Assembly: GCA_017994935.1 (NCBI GenBank)
Contig: JAGOJU010000004.1
Span: 61,681-125,680 of the forward strand
Source of the DNA: Opitutaceae bacterium
Lineage (GTDB): Bacteria; Verrucomicrobiota; Verrucomicrobiia; Opitutales; Opitutaceae
Direction: 5' to 3'
DNA: 64,000 nt
Shown here: positions 49,931-60,130 of the stretch, one piece after another
How positions within the stretch are numbered: position 1 is the stretch's first letter
Layout: every line of letters begins with the position of its first letter
The notes under the pieces: generated by a model
What the model saw: the letters and a program-made list of their open reading frames with translations, nothing else
What the model was told of the DNA's origin: nothing
Databases searched by the model: none
Translations under genes and position numbers: made by a program

Positions 49931-50416
49931 GGGCCGATTTGCGCGGCAGCCGCCGCGGTCACATGGCCATCGGCAAGGTCGCCTTCTGCAGTGTGCCCCA
50001 AGCCGTGTCCGCGCGCTTCGGGTGATCGGCGGCAATCCGCGCCCCAGCCTGAGAAGGCCCACGAGCCTGGGTTGTGCGAGGGACTCGTTCCCATCGTGCC
50101 TGTTTCGCAGCCAGCGCCCGCCTCGGATGTGCCATTGAATGCCGGACTTTCATGAAGCCTGTCACAGCAGGCAGGGGCCAGGCGAGGCGAGTGACGTGAG
50201 GCGGTTTGCCCGCCAAGCGGGAATTAGGGTTGAGCCTGATGCGGGCTGACGGCTAAACTTTCTTTTTCTCGTTCAACAGATCAACCGGGTTAGGACGATT
50301 GGAATGATGCGGCCGAAATCAATTACCGGACTCAGACGAACCGGCCTGGGGCTCCAACAAAAACTTCCGACTTTGACGGCGGGCAATGCATCGGGCGGGG
50401 TTCACATCCATTGACC
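49931..50416. other. Intergenic region before the Na/Pi transporter
   Basis: This is a 486-bp stretch with no supported gene. It is slightly AT-richer near 50260-50360 (for example TTTCTTTTTCTCGTTC), where the Na/Pi transporter promoter probably lies, but I cannot place boxes or a pho-type operator with confidence. Confidence 0.4.
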
Positions 50417-52069
50417 ATGGGCCTCGTGAATATCGCCGCGGGCATCGCGCTCACACTTTTTGGAATCAGGTTCCTGAGAAAAGGCCTCGACCGCTTGTTT
50501 GGAAAAACCCTGTTTTACTGGCTGTCGAAACTGAGCAAGAGCCGACTGCGCGCCTTTGCCGGCGGGATTGTGGTGGGCACGGCTGCGCCGTCCTCGACCG
50601 GGCTCGCGGTGCTCGGCGCGCAGATGCTGGGGCGCGACACGGAGGGTTTAAGCGCGGCGAATGTGCTGGCCATCCTGTTGGGCGCAAGCGTGGGTCTTAC
50701 GGTCACGGTCCAGCTGCTCTCGTTTCACATTGGCAGCCTGGCCGGTGTGCTGGTCGTGGCAGGGGTGTGGGGATATCAGTTCTGTCGCCGTGATGTGCTG
50801 CGCGGCACGGGTCAGTGCCTGTTGGCTCTGGGATTCATTTTTTTGGCCATGTCGATGGTCGGCGAGGGCGCAACGGAGGTGACGGCCAATCCTGAAGTCC
50901 GGGGACTCCTCCTCCAGGCTCAGGGAAATGCAGTCGTCGTTTTTCTTGTGGTTTGTGTCCTGGCGGTCGCGTTGCAAAGCTCCACTGCGACGATCGCCTT
51001 TGGGCTGGCGCTGGCGGCGTCAGGGTTGCTGACGCCTGCGGCGTTGATCCCATGGGTGCTGGGTACAAATGTGGGACTAGGGGTGACTTCGCTGCTCATG
51101 GGGTGGTCCCGACTGGAGAGCCGCCGGCTGGGACTGAGCAGCGTGATCGCCAAGCTCCTGGTGGCGGTGCCGCTTCTCCTGCTGCCGACACTCACGCATC
51201 AATGGTTCGAGGCCATGCCCGGTTCCGTCATGAGGCAGACGGCGATGTCTCACACCCTTTTCAACCTGGTGGTGGCCATGATTGTGCTGCCGTTGATCGG
51301 GCCGCTGTCGAGGGTGGTCGGATTCATCGTGCCAAAGCCGGTCGATGACACGCTTGCGGTGAGCGATCATTTCCTCGATCCGCGTGCCTTGGAGACAGCC
51401 TCCCTGGCGCTGGCGCGTGCCACGCGCGAGACGCTGCGCATGGCGGATCATGTCCGCGTCATGCTGGAGAATTTCTGGAGCGCCTTTGGCCACCACGACG
51501 CCGCCCTTGCCCGCAAAGTCCAGAAGGGTGACGACGTGGTGGATCGCATGAATGTGGAGATAAAGGAATATCTCAGTCGCATTGCAGAGAACCGGGATGC
51601 AGAGGACACGAACTGGCAGTTCACATTGCTGGCATATTCGGCTGAGCTCGAGGCGGTCGGAGATCTGGTGGACAAGCATCTGTGCGATGCCTTGCTGAAG
51701 CAGCGTTCGGAACGGGTGGAAATGGTGGAGGCCGATCGCAGGCACCTGGAGGAGGCGTATCGACGTGCCCTGCATTCGCTTGATGTTGCCATCGGGCTGT
51801 TGACGACCCGCGGTATCGAAGACGCCAAGGCGCTTGTCCGTGAAAAACACGAGTTCAACGAATGGGCCCGTGAGATGCAGCGGCAGCACTACGAAACCCT
51901 GGCGTTCGCCTCGCCCGAGCGTCTGGCCAGCAGCCGCTATTTCGTCGACGCATTCAATGCACTGCGCCGCATCAACAGTCACCTGAGTGCGATCGGCTAT
52001 TCTTTCCTGCCCCCTGACGTGAAGAGTCGGAATGAGGAGGCGGCAAACGGGACTCCCGGGGCAGTTTGA
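50417..52069 (+). CDS. Na/Pi cotransporter family protein
   Basis: This 550-residue inner-membrane protein has two homologous membrane halves. The second carries VALQSSTATIAFG, matching the QSS motif of Na-coupled phosphate transporters; the first reads GTAAPSSTGLAVLG, in which the usual Gln is replaced by Pro. The C-terminal 220 residues form a PhoU-like helical domain (from about residue 320). An in-frame TTG two codons upstream (50411) is possible; I prefer the ATG. The gene converges on the phospholipase C gene, 122 bp away. Confidence 0.88.
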   Translation: MGLVNIAAGIALTLFGIRFLRKGLDRLFGKTLFYWLSKLSKSRLRAFAGGIVVGTAAPSSTGLAVLGAQMLGRDTEGLSAANVLAILLGASVGLTVTVQLLSFHIGSLAGVLVVAGVWGYQFCRRDVLRGTGQCLLALGFIFLAMSMVGEGATEVTANPEVRGLLLQAQGNAVVVFLVVCVLAVALQSSTATIAFGLALAASGLLTPAALIPWVLGTNVGLGVTSLLMGWSRLESRRLGLSSVIAKLLVAVPLLLLPTLTHQWFEAMPGSVMRQTAMSHTLFNLVVAMIVLPLIGPLSRVVGFIVPKPVDDTLAVSDHFLDPRALETASLALARATRETLRMADHVRVMLENFWSAFGHHDAALARKVQKGDDVVDRMNVEIKEYLSRIAENRDAEDTNWQFTLLAYSAELEAVGDLVDKHLCDALLKQRSERVEMVEADRRHLEEAYRRALHSLDVAIGLLTTRGIEDAKALVREKHEFNEWAREMQRQHYETLAFASPERLASSRYFVDAFNALRRINSHLSAIGYSFLPPDVKSRNEEAANGTPGAV

Positions 52070-52191
52070 CCGGGTTCAACGATGGGACGCCGCCGCCGTT
52101 CGCGGTTGCGATGCGCTGGATCTCCACATTATGAAATACCTGCCCGGCGTTGGTTGATGGCAGGCTCGCGGAGCGAAAGGTCCGGACAGGG

Positions 52192-54804
52192 CTAAGACGG
52201 GTTCCTGCTTTCTCCCATGAAAGGGTCGCTGATGCTGTCGGCGCCGGTTTCGACTCGGCCGGCGTGGCGTTTCTCGAAAGACGCTGCCCCGGTCACAAAT
52301 ACGCTGAAGTCGTACCAGCCATGGCTGGCGCTTGTGTCGAGTACGATCCTCGTGGCGCGGTTTCCGCCAGCCGCGATGGTCTGGCGGATGGGTTGCGCGC
52401 CGTAGGCATGGTCCTTGATGGTCACTTCATAGGATCTCTGCACATCGGTGTTTTTGATCAACATCAGCACGTTGCCGGTGAGCTGACTTGTATCCGGCGT
52501 AACGCGCTCGTAGTCGCATTCGATCAGCAAGGCCGGATCGTCCCCCCTGCCGCGATGTTCGCGATAGAAACCGTTGGGACCATGGATCCGGAGGTGGTAA
52601 AGACCATTCTCGAATGACGACACGGGCCAGGTGTCCGTGAGGCGGTCTCCCGGGATCACGGCGTAGGAGCGGCTGCCTACATGCTCGAATGCCGGGGCTT
52701 TCCCGTCCTTGCGCGGAGCGGCGTACCTGACGGGTGTGTAGAGGTTGAAGGCAGAGCCTGCTGAGCGTTCGCCGAAGATGTCCTTCCGCGCCTCCAGGTG
52801 GAGGGAAAGGTTTTTTCGGTCGCCACTCAGCTGGGCATTGGCATAGAGCTGATAGGGCAGGGCGCAGGAGGGTTTCACGCCCGGCTCCTGCCGCGGCAGG
52901 TAGGGCGAGGTGCGTGGGTCGGTAACGGTCCTCGCAATTTTCTCGCTCGTGAGGGCCTTGTAGTTCGAAGGCGCGGGCATGAACTTCGCGTCGTAGATGC
53001 CCTTGATGAAGGGAGTCTTTTCCAGGGTGGCCAGTTTCCTGCCGTCTTCCGCGTCGAACCGTCGGAACGCCGAGGTGAGGTCGCCGGTGATTGTCCTGCG
53101 CCAAAGGCTGATCGTGTTTTCGACGATCTGTTTTCCGGTTTTTTGCCCCAGCCAGTTTTGCACGAAACGGAACACGGAGGTGTGATCGAAGACCTGCGAA
53201 CAGACGTGACCGCCACGCGTCCAGGGCGAGGCGATGATCATCGGGACGCGGAAGCCGAGGCCCGATGGGCCGTCCCGGGCCTCCTTTGCCGCGACCCCCT
53301 CGGCAAGTTCGCGTTGGCGACGAATGAATTCGATGCCCGGATCGATGCCAGGAGAGCATTTGCCTGTTTCAGGCCTGGCCGGGTCAGGGGCGACAAACGG
53401 CGGGATGTGATCGAAGTACCCGTCGTTTTCGTCATACGTCAGGATAAAAACGGTCTTCTTCCACACCTCCGGATTCTTTGTGAGAATGTCGATGATCTCG
53501 GAGACATACCAACTCCCATACCAGGGGCTCGAGGGATGATCGGTGAAATTTGCCGGGCCGACCAGCCATGACACCGCAGGGAGTCGCCCGCTATTCACGT
53601 CCTGGCGGAACTGGTGGAGGACATCGCCTTTTGGAATCTCCAGTTCGCGTTTCTCGCCGTTGACCTCATAGGTCAGGCTGGTGAGCCGATGGTAGTCGGG
53701 ATCGCCAACGTTCGTGGTGAAGGCCCTTTGGTAAATGCTCTTCGCTTCGGCACTGAGCTGCTCGAAGTTCTCCCGGCTCCACCGTTTCAATTCGGCCTGC
53801 GCGTGGCGGAGCACCTCTTCCTTTTTGGTGAGGTCTCTTGCCGCTTTCTCCCGCGCCCGGTGGAGTGCCTTGCGGGTCTCGCTGTTTTCGTGCGTGTCGG
53901 ACTGGGATTTCGCGAGTGTGGCCTTCAGCTCCGCAATTTCGGCGGGCAGTTCGTTGACCTGGGCCTGCAATCCCGCCACATAGCGCGATGAGAAACGCAC
54001 GTTGTACTGCGAGAAATACTCCAGGGGATTGCAGCCGTAATTGGCCAGCCAGGCGCGCTCGTGCCCGCTGAAACCGCCGCCGGCGGTGACGTCGTTCTGG
54101 TAGACTCTCCAAGACACGCCATGTCTTTCGAGAAGCTCCGGGAAGGTCGTCCAATGCGCTTCGCCGTAGGGAATCTCGTTGCGAATGTAGGCCTTGGCCT
54201 CGCTGCTCTGCTTCCCGCGAATTGTGCCGGACCAAAGATATAGCCGGTTCGGCCAGGTGCTGGTCATCGCGGAGCAGAAGTTCTGGTCGCATACCGTGAA
54301 CGCATCGGCCAGTGCGTAGTTGAAGGGCACATCGGCACGTGTGTAGTAGCCCAAGGTCATGGGCATGTTTTTCGCGTCCTCGCGGCTGACCTTCTTCACG
54401 TCGATCCAACGATCGTATTTCCCGCCGTTGTACGCATCCACCTGGCTGGAGCGTATGTGCGGCGTGGAGCCCAGCCAGGTGATGTTGGTGCCACGGATAT
54501 CGAAACGGAAAGGGGCATAGGTCCGGCCCTTGGCGTCGCTTTGCAGCCAGACCGGATGGCCATTGGCCAGCTGGATCGCACGCGGGTCATTGAACCCGCG
54601 CACGCCTTTGAGGGTGCCGAAGCAATGATCGAAGGAACGGTTTTCCTGCATCAGGATCACCACATGTTCCGCGTCGGCAAACGTGCTGCCCGGTGCGGGG
54701 TCGATGGCCGCGGCGTGGGCGATGGACTCAAAAAGAGAACCGTTCCAGCCCATGGCGCCGGAGAGCAGCATGGACTTCTTGATGAAATTGCGGCGAGTTT
54801 CCAT
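52192..54804 (-). CDS. Phosphocholine-type phospholipase C
   Basis: This 870-residue exported enzyme of the phosphoesterase/acid-phosphatase-like phospholipase C family, as in Pseudomonas PlcH/PlcN, hydrolyses phosphatidylcholine and related lipids. The Tat-like signal is METRRNFIKKSMLLSG. The catalytic opening ILMQENRSFDHCFG has E54 and N55, and FILTYDENDGYFDHIPP is also present. The C-terminal 300 or so residues hold two beta-rich domains typical of the family. I chose the ATG at 54804 because it starts the Tat signal; an upstream ATG at 54975 adds a stretch without family resemblance. Phospholipid breakdown fits with the neighbouring Na/Pi transporter. Confidence 0.92.
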   Translation of the reverse strand: METRRNFIKKSMLLSGAMGWNGSLFESIAHAAAIDPAPGSTFADAEHVVILMQENRSFDHCFGTLKGVRGFNDPRAIQLANGHPVWLQSDAKGRTYAPFRFDIRGTNITWLGSTPHIRSSQVDAYNGGKYDRWIDVKKVSREDAKNMPMTLGYYTRADVPFNYALADAFTVCDQNFCSAMTSTWPNRLYLWSGTIRGKQSSEAKAYIRNEIPYGEAHWTTFPELLERHGVSWRVYQNDVTAGGGFSGHERAWLANYGCNPLEYFSQYNVRFSSRYVAGLQAQVNELPAEIAELKATLAKSQSDTHENSETRKALHRAREKAARDLTKKEEVLRHAQAELKRWSRENFEQLSAEAKSIYQRAFTTNVGDPDYHRLTSLTYEVNGEKRELEIPKGDVLHQFRQDVNSGRLPAVSWLVGPANFTDHPSSPWYGSWYVSEIIDILTKNPEVWKKTVFILTYDENDGYFDHIPPFVAPDPARPETGKCSPGIDPGIEFIRRQRELAEGVAAKEARDGPSGLGFRVPMIIASPWTRGGHVCSQVFDHTSVFRFVQNWLGQKTGKQIVENTISLWRRTITGDLTSAFRRFDAEDGRKLATLEKTPFIKGIYDAKFMPAPSNYKALTSEKIARTVTDPRTSPYLPRQEPGVKPSCALPYQLYANAQLSGDRKNLSLHLEARKDIFGERSAGSAFNLYTPVRYAAPRKDGKAPAFEHVGSRSYAVIPGDRLTDTWPVSSFENGLYHLRIHGPNGFYREHRGRGDDPALLIECDYERVTPDTSQLTGNVLMLIKNTDVQRSYEVTIKDHAYGAQPIRQTIAAGGNRATRIVLDTSASHGWYDFSVFVTGAASFEKRHAGRVETGADSISDPFMGESRNPS

Positions 54805-55340
54805 GAACTTGGATTCATCGATAAGGAAAGGGGTGAAGGAGAGCAAGGAGCTTGTAAGGCATGGGCAATACCTTGGTTGGACCGATTGGTTGGTGGAGGC
54901 CATGAAGCTGCCTTCAAGGGAGGCTCTGACGACGAGGACATTATAGAACCGTTCGTGAAAGGTGACGGTTTTCATGGGGAATCTCCTCCGGCGGGTTGGC
55001 CGGCCTCAGTGGGCCTCAGGTCGTCCTTGTCGTCCTCGACACAAGCGTAAACGAGCAGGATTGGAGGAACCATGCTTTGCTCGGTCCTTGAGTCATTGGG
55101 CCTGCTCGTCGCAGCGGAGAGCACGCGACCCACGGTCCGATGAATTCTGGAGCCGCGGGTTCTTCCGGCGTGGGAAAACGTGCGGACAATTTTGGGGTCT
55201 GCGTCCGCCCGTGCCACTCCAACCGTCAGCTGCTGCGGAGGTTGAAGAATGGATGCGTGGGGCGGAATTGGCGACACATGAGCGGCGCTTTACTTTCGAT
55301 GAAAGTGACGCTTGGTTGGGGGTGGGGACTCCCTTCAGCC
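54805..55340. other. Divergent intergenic region
   Basis: This 536-bp stretch lies between the phospholipase C gene (minus) and the 165-residue TonB-C-like gene (plus). Overlapping short open frames on both strands have no credible composition and I support none. No promoter could be placed. Confidence 0.4.
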
Positions 55341-55838
55341 ATGGCATTTCGATCCATATTTCTGCGAAGCACGACGGCCTTGATGCTGTCAGCGGGGGGA
55401 GTTGCGTTCGCATTTGCTGCGCCGATTCCCTTTGACCTCGGGCTGCCGCCCTTTGAGGTGCTGATGCAGTCGCTTCCGAAGTGGGGCGACAACCTTGTCG
55501 AAGTGAACGTGTCCCGCGAACGCTACGATGTCACACGTGATTCCGGAAAGGGTGACAAGCCTCCCCAGATCTATTCGTCGCCGGTGCTCATGCCTGCGGC
55601 GTGGCCGAGGGACCTGAAGCGGGGAACGATCGAGGCGGTGTTTTCCTTCTCGCTGGACAGCGAGGGGGCGATCACGAACATCGCTCGCCTGTCGGAGCTT
55701 CATCCCGCACTGGAGCGGGTGGCGACGCTGTATATCGCGCGGCTGAGATACACGCCCGCGGAGAAGTCAGGCAGGGCTTCACCCGCCAAGGGTGAGGTCA
55801 CGCTGAGATTCCAGACGGATGGGATTTTCCCGGACTAG
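55341..55838 (+). CDS. Small exported TonB-C-like protein
   Basis: This 165-residue protein has a signal-like N-terminus (MAFRSIFLRSTTALMLSAGG) and a C-terminal segment, about 83-165, resembling a TonB C-terminal module (AVFSFSLDSEGAITNIARLS, then VATLYIARLRYTP). There is no separate membrane anchor. The ATG at 55341 is chosen for the signal; the frame extends upstream to 55140 without family resemblance. Together with the five-module protein and the M48 fusion, it makes the third TonB-C-like gene in the window. Confidence 0.65.
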   Translation: MAFRSIFLRSTTALMLSAGGVAFAFAAPIPFDLGLPPFEVLMQSLPKWGDNLVEVNVSRERYDVTRDSGKGDKPPQIYSSPVLMPAAWPRDLKRGTIEAVFSFSLDSEGAITNIARLSELHPALERVATLYIARLRYTPAEKSGRASPAKGEVTLRFQTDGIFPD

Positions 55839-55877
55839 GGTTTCCCGCATTTTCAGCGGCGCGTCCCAACGGGCAGT

Positions 55878-56594
55878 TCAAACGCGGTGTTCGGGAGTGC
55901 GTGCGGCGCTTTCGAGTTCGCTGACGCGGCGTTCGATTCGCTCCACTGCGGAAGCGAGCCGGTTGTTTGCCTGGGCGACAGCGGAGTCGCCGAGTCTGGC
56001 AAGTTCGCGCGAATCCGGAAGGAACTGGCTGGATTGCGAGAGAAGTTGCGGCTGCAGGCCTAGGGCGTCGGCGATGCGGTTCATGGCCCTCCATTGCATG
56101 CGGGTCATCACGAGCAGGGTCAGAAGGACTGCAGCACCCGCAGTGCCTGCGATCCAAAGCAACGTTCGGTACGAGCGTGTTTCCGCCTGTTCCTGGTGAT
56201 ATCGGTCATATTCGGCGCGTGTCGCCGCCTCCTGCTGGCGCTGGTTGACGACCGTGAGGGAGGCCCTGAGGGCGTCCAGGCGCGCCGTGAGATCCTCGCT
56301 CTGCCGCCGTGCGACTTCCTGGGCCTCGATGCGATTGCTCGCGATCGCCACCTGCGCGGCCCGCAGCTGTTCGCGCAGAAACTGATACGATTCGAGCAGT
56401 TCGATGCGCGTGCGTTCGTCGTGTGAAAGCACCTGCGGCGAGGCGGTTGGAGCTGGATGCGTCGTGCCCGCGGAATCCCCTGGCGGCGGCTTCTGCGCGA
56501 AACCGGGAAGGATTCCCCAACTCCACGACACTGTCAGGGCAAACAGCACGAGGCAGCATTGCAGCAGACGGATGGGGGTCGATCGTTGGGTCAC
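55878..56594 (-). CDS. Membrane protein with coiled coil, function unknown
   Basis: This 238-residue protein has a signal-like hydrophobic N-terminus (about 9-32) and a coiled-coil-rich periplasmic stretch (about 60-140, RIELLESYQFLREQLRAAQV). One membrane helix lies at about 146-166 (LLWIAGTAGAAVLLTLLVM), and a cytoplasmic helical tail ends in ERIERRVSELESAARTPE. No domain is recognised. It converges on the TonB-C-like gene, with 39 bp between stops, and might be a scaffold for an envelope complex. Confidence 0.65.
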   Translation of the reverse strand: MTQRSTPIRLLQCCLVLFALTVSWSWGILPGFAQKPPPGDSAGTTHPAPTASPQVLSHDERTRIELLESYQFLREQLRAAQVAIASNRIEAQEVARRQSEDLTARLDALRASLTVVNQRQQEAATRAEYDRYHQEQAETRSYRTLLWIAGTAGAAVLLTLLVMTRMQWRAMNRIADALGLQPQLLSQSSQFLPDSRELARLGDSAVAQANNRLASAVERIERRVSELESAARTPEHRV

Positions 56595-56933
56595 CGAAAG
56601 ACAGAGGCTTCAGACGATGTGCAGGGAAGTCAACTTCTGCGCGGGTGTCGTGCGGCTGTGCCTCGGCAACCCTGCTTGCCGCGCAATGAGGAACTGAACC
56701 ACACCCTCGTTATCCGGCACCACAAGCCCGTTTGTGCAAGGCAGCCGGAGGGTTGAGTCCCTCACGGAAAGAGCATCGCCGTGCGTTCCCGGGCCCCTCG
56801 TTCCTGTCCCTGGACGGATTGATCGGACCCGTCTCCCGAGCGCCGTTTCAAGGGTGATCGGATCCGCTCAACGTCCAGCAACAGGGGGATTGCAGGCTTC
56901 CGCCGCTCGATCCAATGCTGATGTATTCGCACC
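56595..56933. other. Intergenic region before ThuA gene
   Basis: These 339 bp lie between the divergent coiled-coil gene and the ThuA gene. I see no supported gene and no clear riboswitch or terminator. Confidence 0.4.
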
Positions 56934-57716
56934 ATGATGAAGATCCTATCCCTTGCCCTGTTTGGTCTGAGCACGCTGGCGTTTTCTGCGGCGCCGGTGA
57001 CGAAACCCATTCGTGCGCTCATGGTGACCGGAGGCTGCTGCCATACCTACGATACCCAGAAGGTCCTTCTATCCGAAGGCATTTCCGCCCGGGCGAATGT
57101 CGTGTGGACGATCGTGCAGGAGGGCGACACCCGGGAGCACAAGGCATCGATTTACGAGAATCCCGACTGGGCGAAGGGCTACGATGTTGTGCTTCACAAC
57201 GAGTGCTACGGTTTTGTTGACGACGTTGCCTTCGTCGAGCGCATCACGGCGCCGCACAAGGCCGGACTTCCTGCGGTGATGATCCACTGCTCGTCCCACA
57301 GCTATCGGAATGCGCAGACGGATGAGTGGAGAAAGGTGATCGGCATCACATCGAGGAGCCACGAAAAGCGGCGCGACATGCTGGTGAAGTCCAACGGCAC
57401 GAACCACCCGGTCATGATCGGGTTTCCGGCCGAGTGGGCGAATCCACAGGACGAACTTTACAAGAACGAGAAGATCTGGCCCGGTGCGATTCCGCTGGCA
57501 CGTGCGTATGGGGTCGAGACCCAGAAGGAGCATGCGGTTATCTGGGTGAACACGTATGGCAAAGGACGGACGTTTGCGACCACCCTCGGTCATCAGGATT
57601 CCACTGTGGGCAACCCGGTGTTTCTCGACCTTGTGACGCGCGGTCTGCTCTGGGCCTGCGGCAAGCTTGACGATAATGGAAAGCCCAAGCCCGGCTACGG
57701 TCCGGCCGGCAAGTAG
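56934..57716 (+). CDS. Secreted ThuA-like domain protein
   Basis: This 260-residue protein has a signal peptide at residues 1-19 (MMKILSLALFGLSTLAFSA) and a ThuA-like domain over the whole mature part, with ALMVTGGCCHTYDTQ at 28-42, VMIHCSSHSYR and the WVNTYGKGRTFATTLGH segment. ThuA is linked to trehalose and disaccharide use in rhizobia and is common in sugar-degrading PVC bacteria. It converges on the MscS-type channel gene, with 41 bp between stops. Confidence 0.88.
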   Translation: MMKILSLALFGLSTLAFSAAPVTKPIRALMVTGGCCHTYDTQKVLLSEGISARANVVWTIVQEGDTREHKASIYENPDWAKGYDVVLHNECYGFVDDVAFVERITAPHKAGLPAVMIHCSSHSYRNAQTDEWRKVIGITSRSHEKRRDMLVKSNGTNHPVMIGFPAEWANPQDELYKNEKIWPGAIPLARAYGVETQKEHAVIWVNTYGKGRTFATTLGHQDSTVGNPVFLDLVTRGLLWACGKLDDNGKPKPGYGPAGK

Positions 57717-57757
57717 GCGGCCGTGCGTGCCCGGCAGCGCGGAGGTCGCGTCGGGCG

Positions 57758-59266
57758 TCAACTTCCGAGTTGGAAAAATACGCGGAGGCGTCGCAGGACG
57801 CTTGTACGGGTAGATTCAATTCTGGCAGTCGAGGCGGTGCCTATCGCGAGCTTTTCATTGGCGAGTTGACGCTTCACGAGGACATCCGTCAGTCCGTTGA
57901 GGAGTGCGGGATGCGCCGCAAGCAATTGGGCCAGGGCGTCCTTGGTGATCTCAATCGCGGCAACCTCGTCGCGCGCCGTGACCGTTGCCGATCTCCTTTC
58001 GCCGGTGAGCACGCACATCTCGCCCAGGCAATCCCCTGCGTTCAGCGTGGCCACAGTGACATACTGACCATCGCGCGCAATGCTCACGTCGACGTGTCCC
58101 TTCACGAGCAGGAACATGGAGGCGCCCTCCTCACCCTGGCGCACGAGTTGTTCAGCGGCGGCGAAGAGCTTGGACTTTCCTGCCGCCAGCAATTCCCCGG
58201 CCTGTTTGTCATCGAGGAAATTGAAGACCGGGTTGGTCCGCAGGGCCTGAAGGGCTGTCGCGTGCAAGGAGTCGCCAGACGCCTGGGCTGCGGCGCGGTG
58301 GAGCGTGAGCTGGGGGTAAGGAATCTCGAATCCCGCGCGTTTGGCGGCGTACCAGCAGTGCACGCGAACCTCGCTCATCACGGGGTCCATCAGACCATGA
58401 TCCTCGATCCAGACATTGATTTCGTAGATGATGGCGGAATCGGCGAACTCCTTCAGGTAGACGACGGGCGCCGGATCCGTGCAGACACCCGGCACGCTGG
58501 CTGCGGCCTCCTGGAGGACACGCTGGGCCTGCGCGGGTGGCACGTCATAGTGCAGGCCGATGAGCGGCTTGACCGCATGTTTGCGCGTGGGCTTCTCGAA
58601 GTTGAGGATGGCCTGCTTGACGATGTTGCTGTTGGGGACGTCGATCATGACGTCGTCATTCGTGATCAGTCGCGTCGTGCGCCAAGAGAGCTCGATGACC
58701 TTCGCGTGGGTGCCCTCGATCTGCAGCCAGTCACCGGGCGTGAACGACTTGTCGAAATGCAGCCCGATCCCCGCGATCAGATTTCCCAGCAGATCCTGCA
58801 TTGCGAGGCCAAGGATGATCGCGATGACACCTGAGCCCGCGAGCAGACCAGGGACCTGGACCTTGTAGACAAACTGGAGGACGACCAGGACCGTCATCAG
58901 GATGACGACCAGGGCAGTGGCGTCCGGAAGCACGCGGGGAACATGGGCCGATTTTCCCGGGTGAACGGAAGCACCGCGGAACCAGGCGACGCGGTTGACG
59001 ATTCGGGCGAGGGGGAACGCTGCGAGCAGGAGCGCGATGGCGCTGATCTGCTGCAGGGCGGTGGCCCGATAAGGAGACTCCCAGGCACTGAACCGGATGC
59101 CAGCAACCACGCCTGCGAGAAGCGCGAAACCGTGATAGGTCCACCCGAAACGAAGGCCGCGGGCGCGCCGCAGCACCTGCGCAAGCGCAATCAGCGCGAA
59201 GTAGGAAACCAGGGCGACTCCTGCGATGATGAGGGAGTCGCGGAGGCTGGGGAGGCTGTCGGTCAT
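57758..59266 (-). CDS. MscS-type channel with cyclic-nucleotide-binding domain
   Basis: This 502-residue inner-membrane protein has four or five membrane helices, then the MscS pore helix and beta domain (AMQDLLGNLIAGIGLHFDKS, 155-174). A C-terminal cNMP-binding domain covers about 345-460. The phosphate-binding cassette reads GEMCVLTGERRSATVTA (415-431), with E416 and R424/R425 in the positions that contact cyclic nucleotide, so the domain looks competent. Such bacterial CNG channels respond to cAMP and little or not at all to tension. It is the last gene of the minus-strand run that includes an adenylate cyclase; the gap to the M48 gene is 39 bp. Confidence 0.92.
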   Translation of the reverse strand: MTDSLPSLRDSLIIAGVALVSYFALIALAQVLRRARGLRFGWTYHGFALLAGVVAGIRFSAWESPYRATALQQISAIALLLAAFPLARIVNRVAWFRGASVHPGKSAHVPRVLPDATALVVILMTVLVVLQFVYKVQVPGLLAGSGVIAIILGLAMQDLLGNLIAGIGLHFDKSFTPGDWLQIEGTHAKVIELSWRTTRLITNDDVMIDVPNSNIVKQAILNFEKPTRKHAVKPLIGLHYDVPPAQAQRVLQEAAASVPGVCTDPAPVVYLKEFADSAIIYEINVWIEDHGLMDPVMSEVRVHCWYAAKRAGFEIPYPQLTLHRAAAQASGDSLHATALQALRTNPVFNFLDDKQAGELLAAGKSKLFAAAEQLVRQGEEGASMFLLVKGHVDVSIARDGQYVTVATLNAGDCLGEMCVLTGERRSATVTARDEVAAIEITKDALAQLLAAHPALLNGLTDVLVKRQLANEKLAIGTASTARIESTRTSVLRRLRVFFQLGS

Positions 59267-59305
59267 CGGTGCGCCAGCTTGGCTGCCGGCACGGGCAGGT
59301 CAGCA

Positions 59306-60130
59306 CTATTTCGCGGCAGCCGCGGGCTCGGGGTCCCTGGGCAGGCGCTCCAGGCGATCATCGAGAGGGGGATGCGTTGAAAAGACCGCATGGGAGGCGC
59401 TGCCACTGTCGCGCCGAAGCCGGAGCAGGACCGCGCGCAGGCCGCCCGGTGCGAAGCCGGTGGTGGCGGCGAGGTTGCGACCCTGTTTGTCCGCATCGAA
59501 TTCGGTGTTCGGGTCGAAACCCTTCTCCAGGATCTGGGATGTCACGAGCGAGATGGCTTCGTCGAACTTGGCGAAGTCGCTGCTGCGTGCGGCGACCAGC
59601 CCGGCGACGCCGCTCAGGAACTCCCCGCGGGCGATGATCTTCAGGGCGTGGCGGCGGTCGATGTGTTCGATTTCGTGCGCGAGTGCGCCGGCGAGTTCGT
59701 CGTCGGAGTCCAGCCGCTGGTAGAGACCGCGCGTGATGAAAACGCGTCCCCCGGGGGCGGAGAAGGCGTTGACGGCGTCGGAGTCGAGCAGCCCGAAGGT
59801 CCACGTCAGGTCCTGGCGGTCTGCGTAGCGGGCGAGTGCGCGTCCGACGAGATTGACGCGGCGGGTTGCGGCTTCGTCGCGCCATACGCCGCCGAAGCGA
59901 TTGACGATTTCGATGGCGACGGCGTCGCCGACGGCAAGCTCCTCCTCGAGCGAGAGCCCGGTGGCTCCCTTCAGGACCTTGCCTGCCTGGGCGGCGGTGG
60001 TGCCGGCCTTCCGGATCTTTTCACCGAGGTCTCCGAGGTTCGGAAACGCCGCGCGTGCGGGCCGTGGGCAGGCGAGGGCGAGAGTGAGACAACAGCAGAG
60101 GGCAGCGGCCCGGAAGCGGTCGGTTGTCAT
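59306..60130 (-). CDS. Secreted M48 metalloprotease
   Basis: This 274-residue protein has a signal peptide at residues 1-27. The HEIEH zinc motif at 152-156 and the third-ligand segment EFDADKQG (E210) identify a M48 (BepA/Oma1-type) peptidase acting in the periplasm, likely in envelope quality control. Its ATG overlaps the SH3 gene stop by 4 nt (ATGA), showing translational coupling. A second M48 gene is at the other end of this run (62718 onward). Confidence 0.9.
   Translation of the reverse strand: MTTDRFRAAALCCCLTLALACPRPARAAFPNLGDLGEKIRKAGTTAAQAGKVLKGATGLSLEEELAVGDAVAIEIVNRFGGVWRDEAATRRVNLVGRALARYADRQDLTWTFGLLDSDAVNAFSAPGGRVFITRGLYQRLDSDDELAGALAHEIEHIDRRHALKIIARGEFLSGVAGLVAARSSDFAKFDEAISLVTSQILEKGFDPNTEFDADKQGRNLAATTGFAPGGLRAVLLRLRRDSGSASHAVFSTHPPLDDRLERLPRDPEPAAAAK

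Noticed and set aside
57770..58834. 354-residue plus-strand frame across the MscS gene
   Set aside because: Antisense shadow; no signal or domain.
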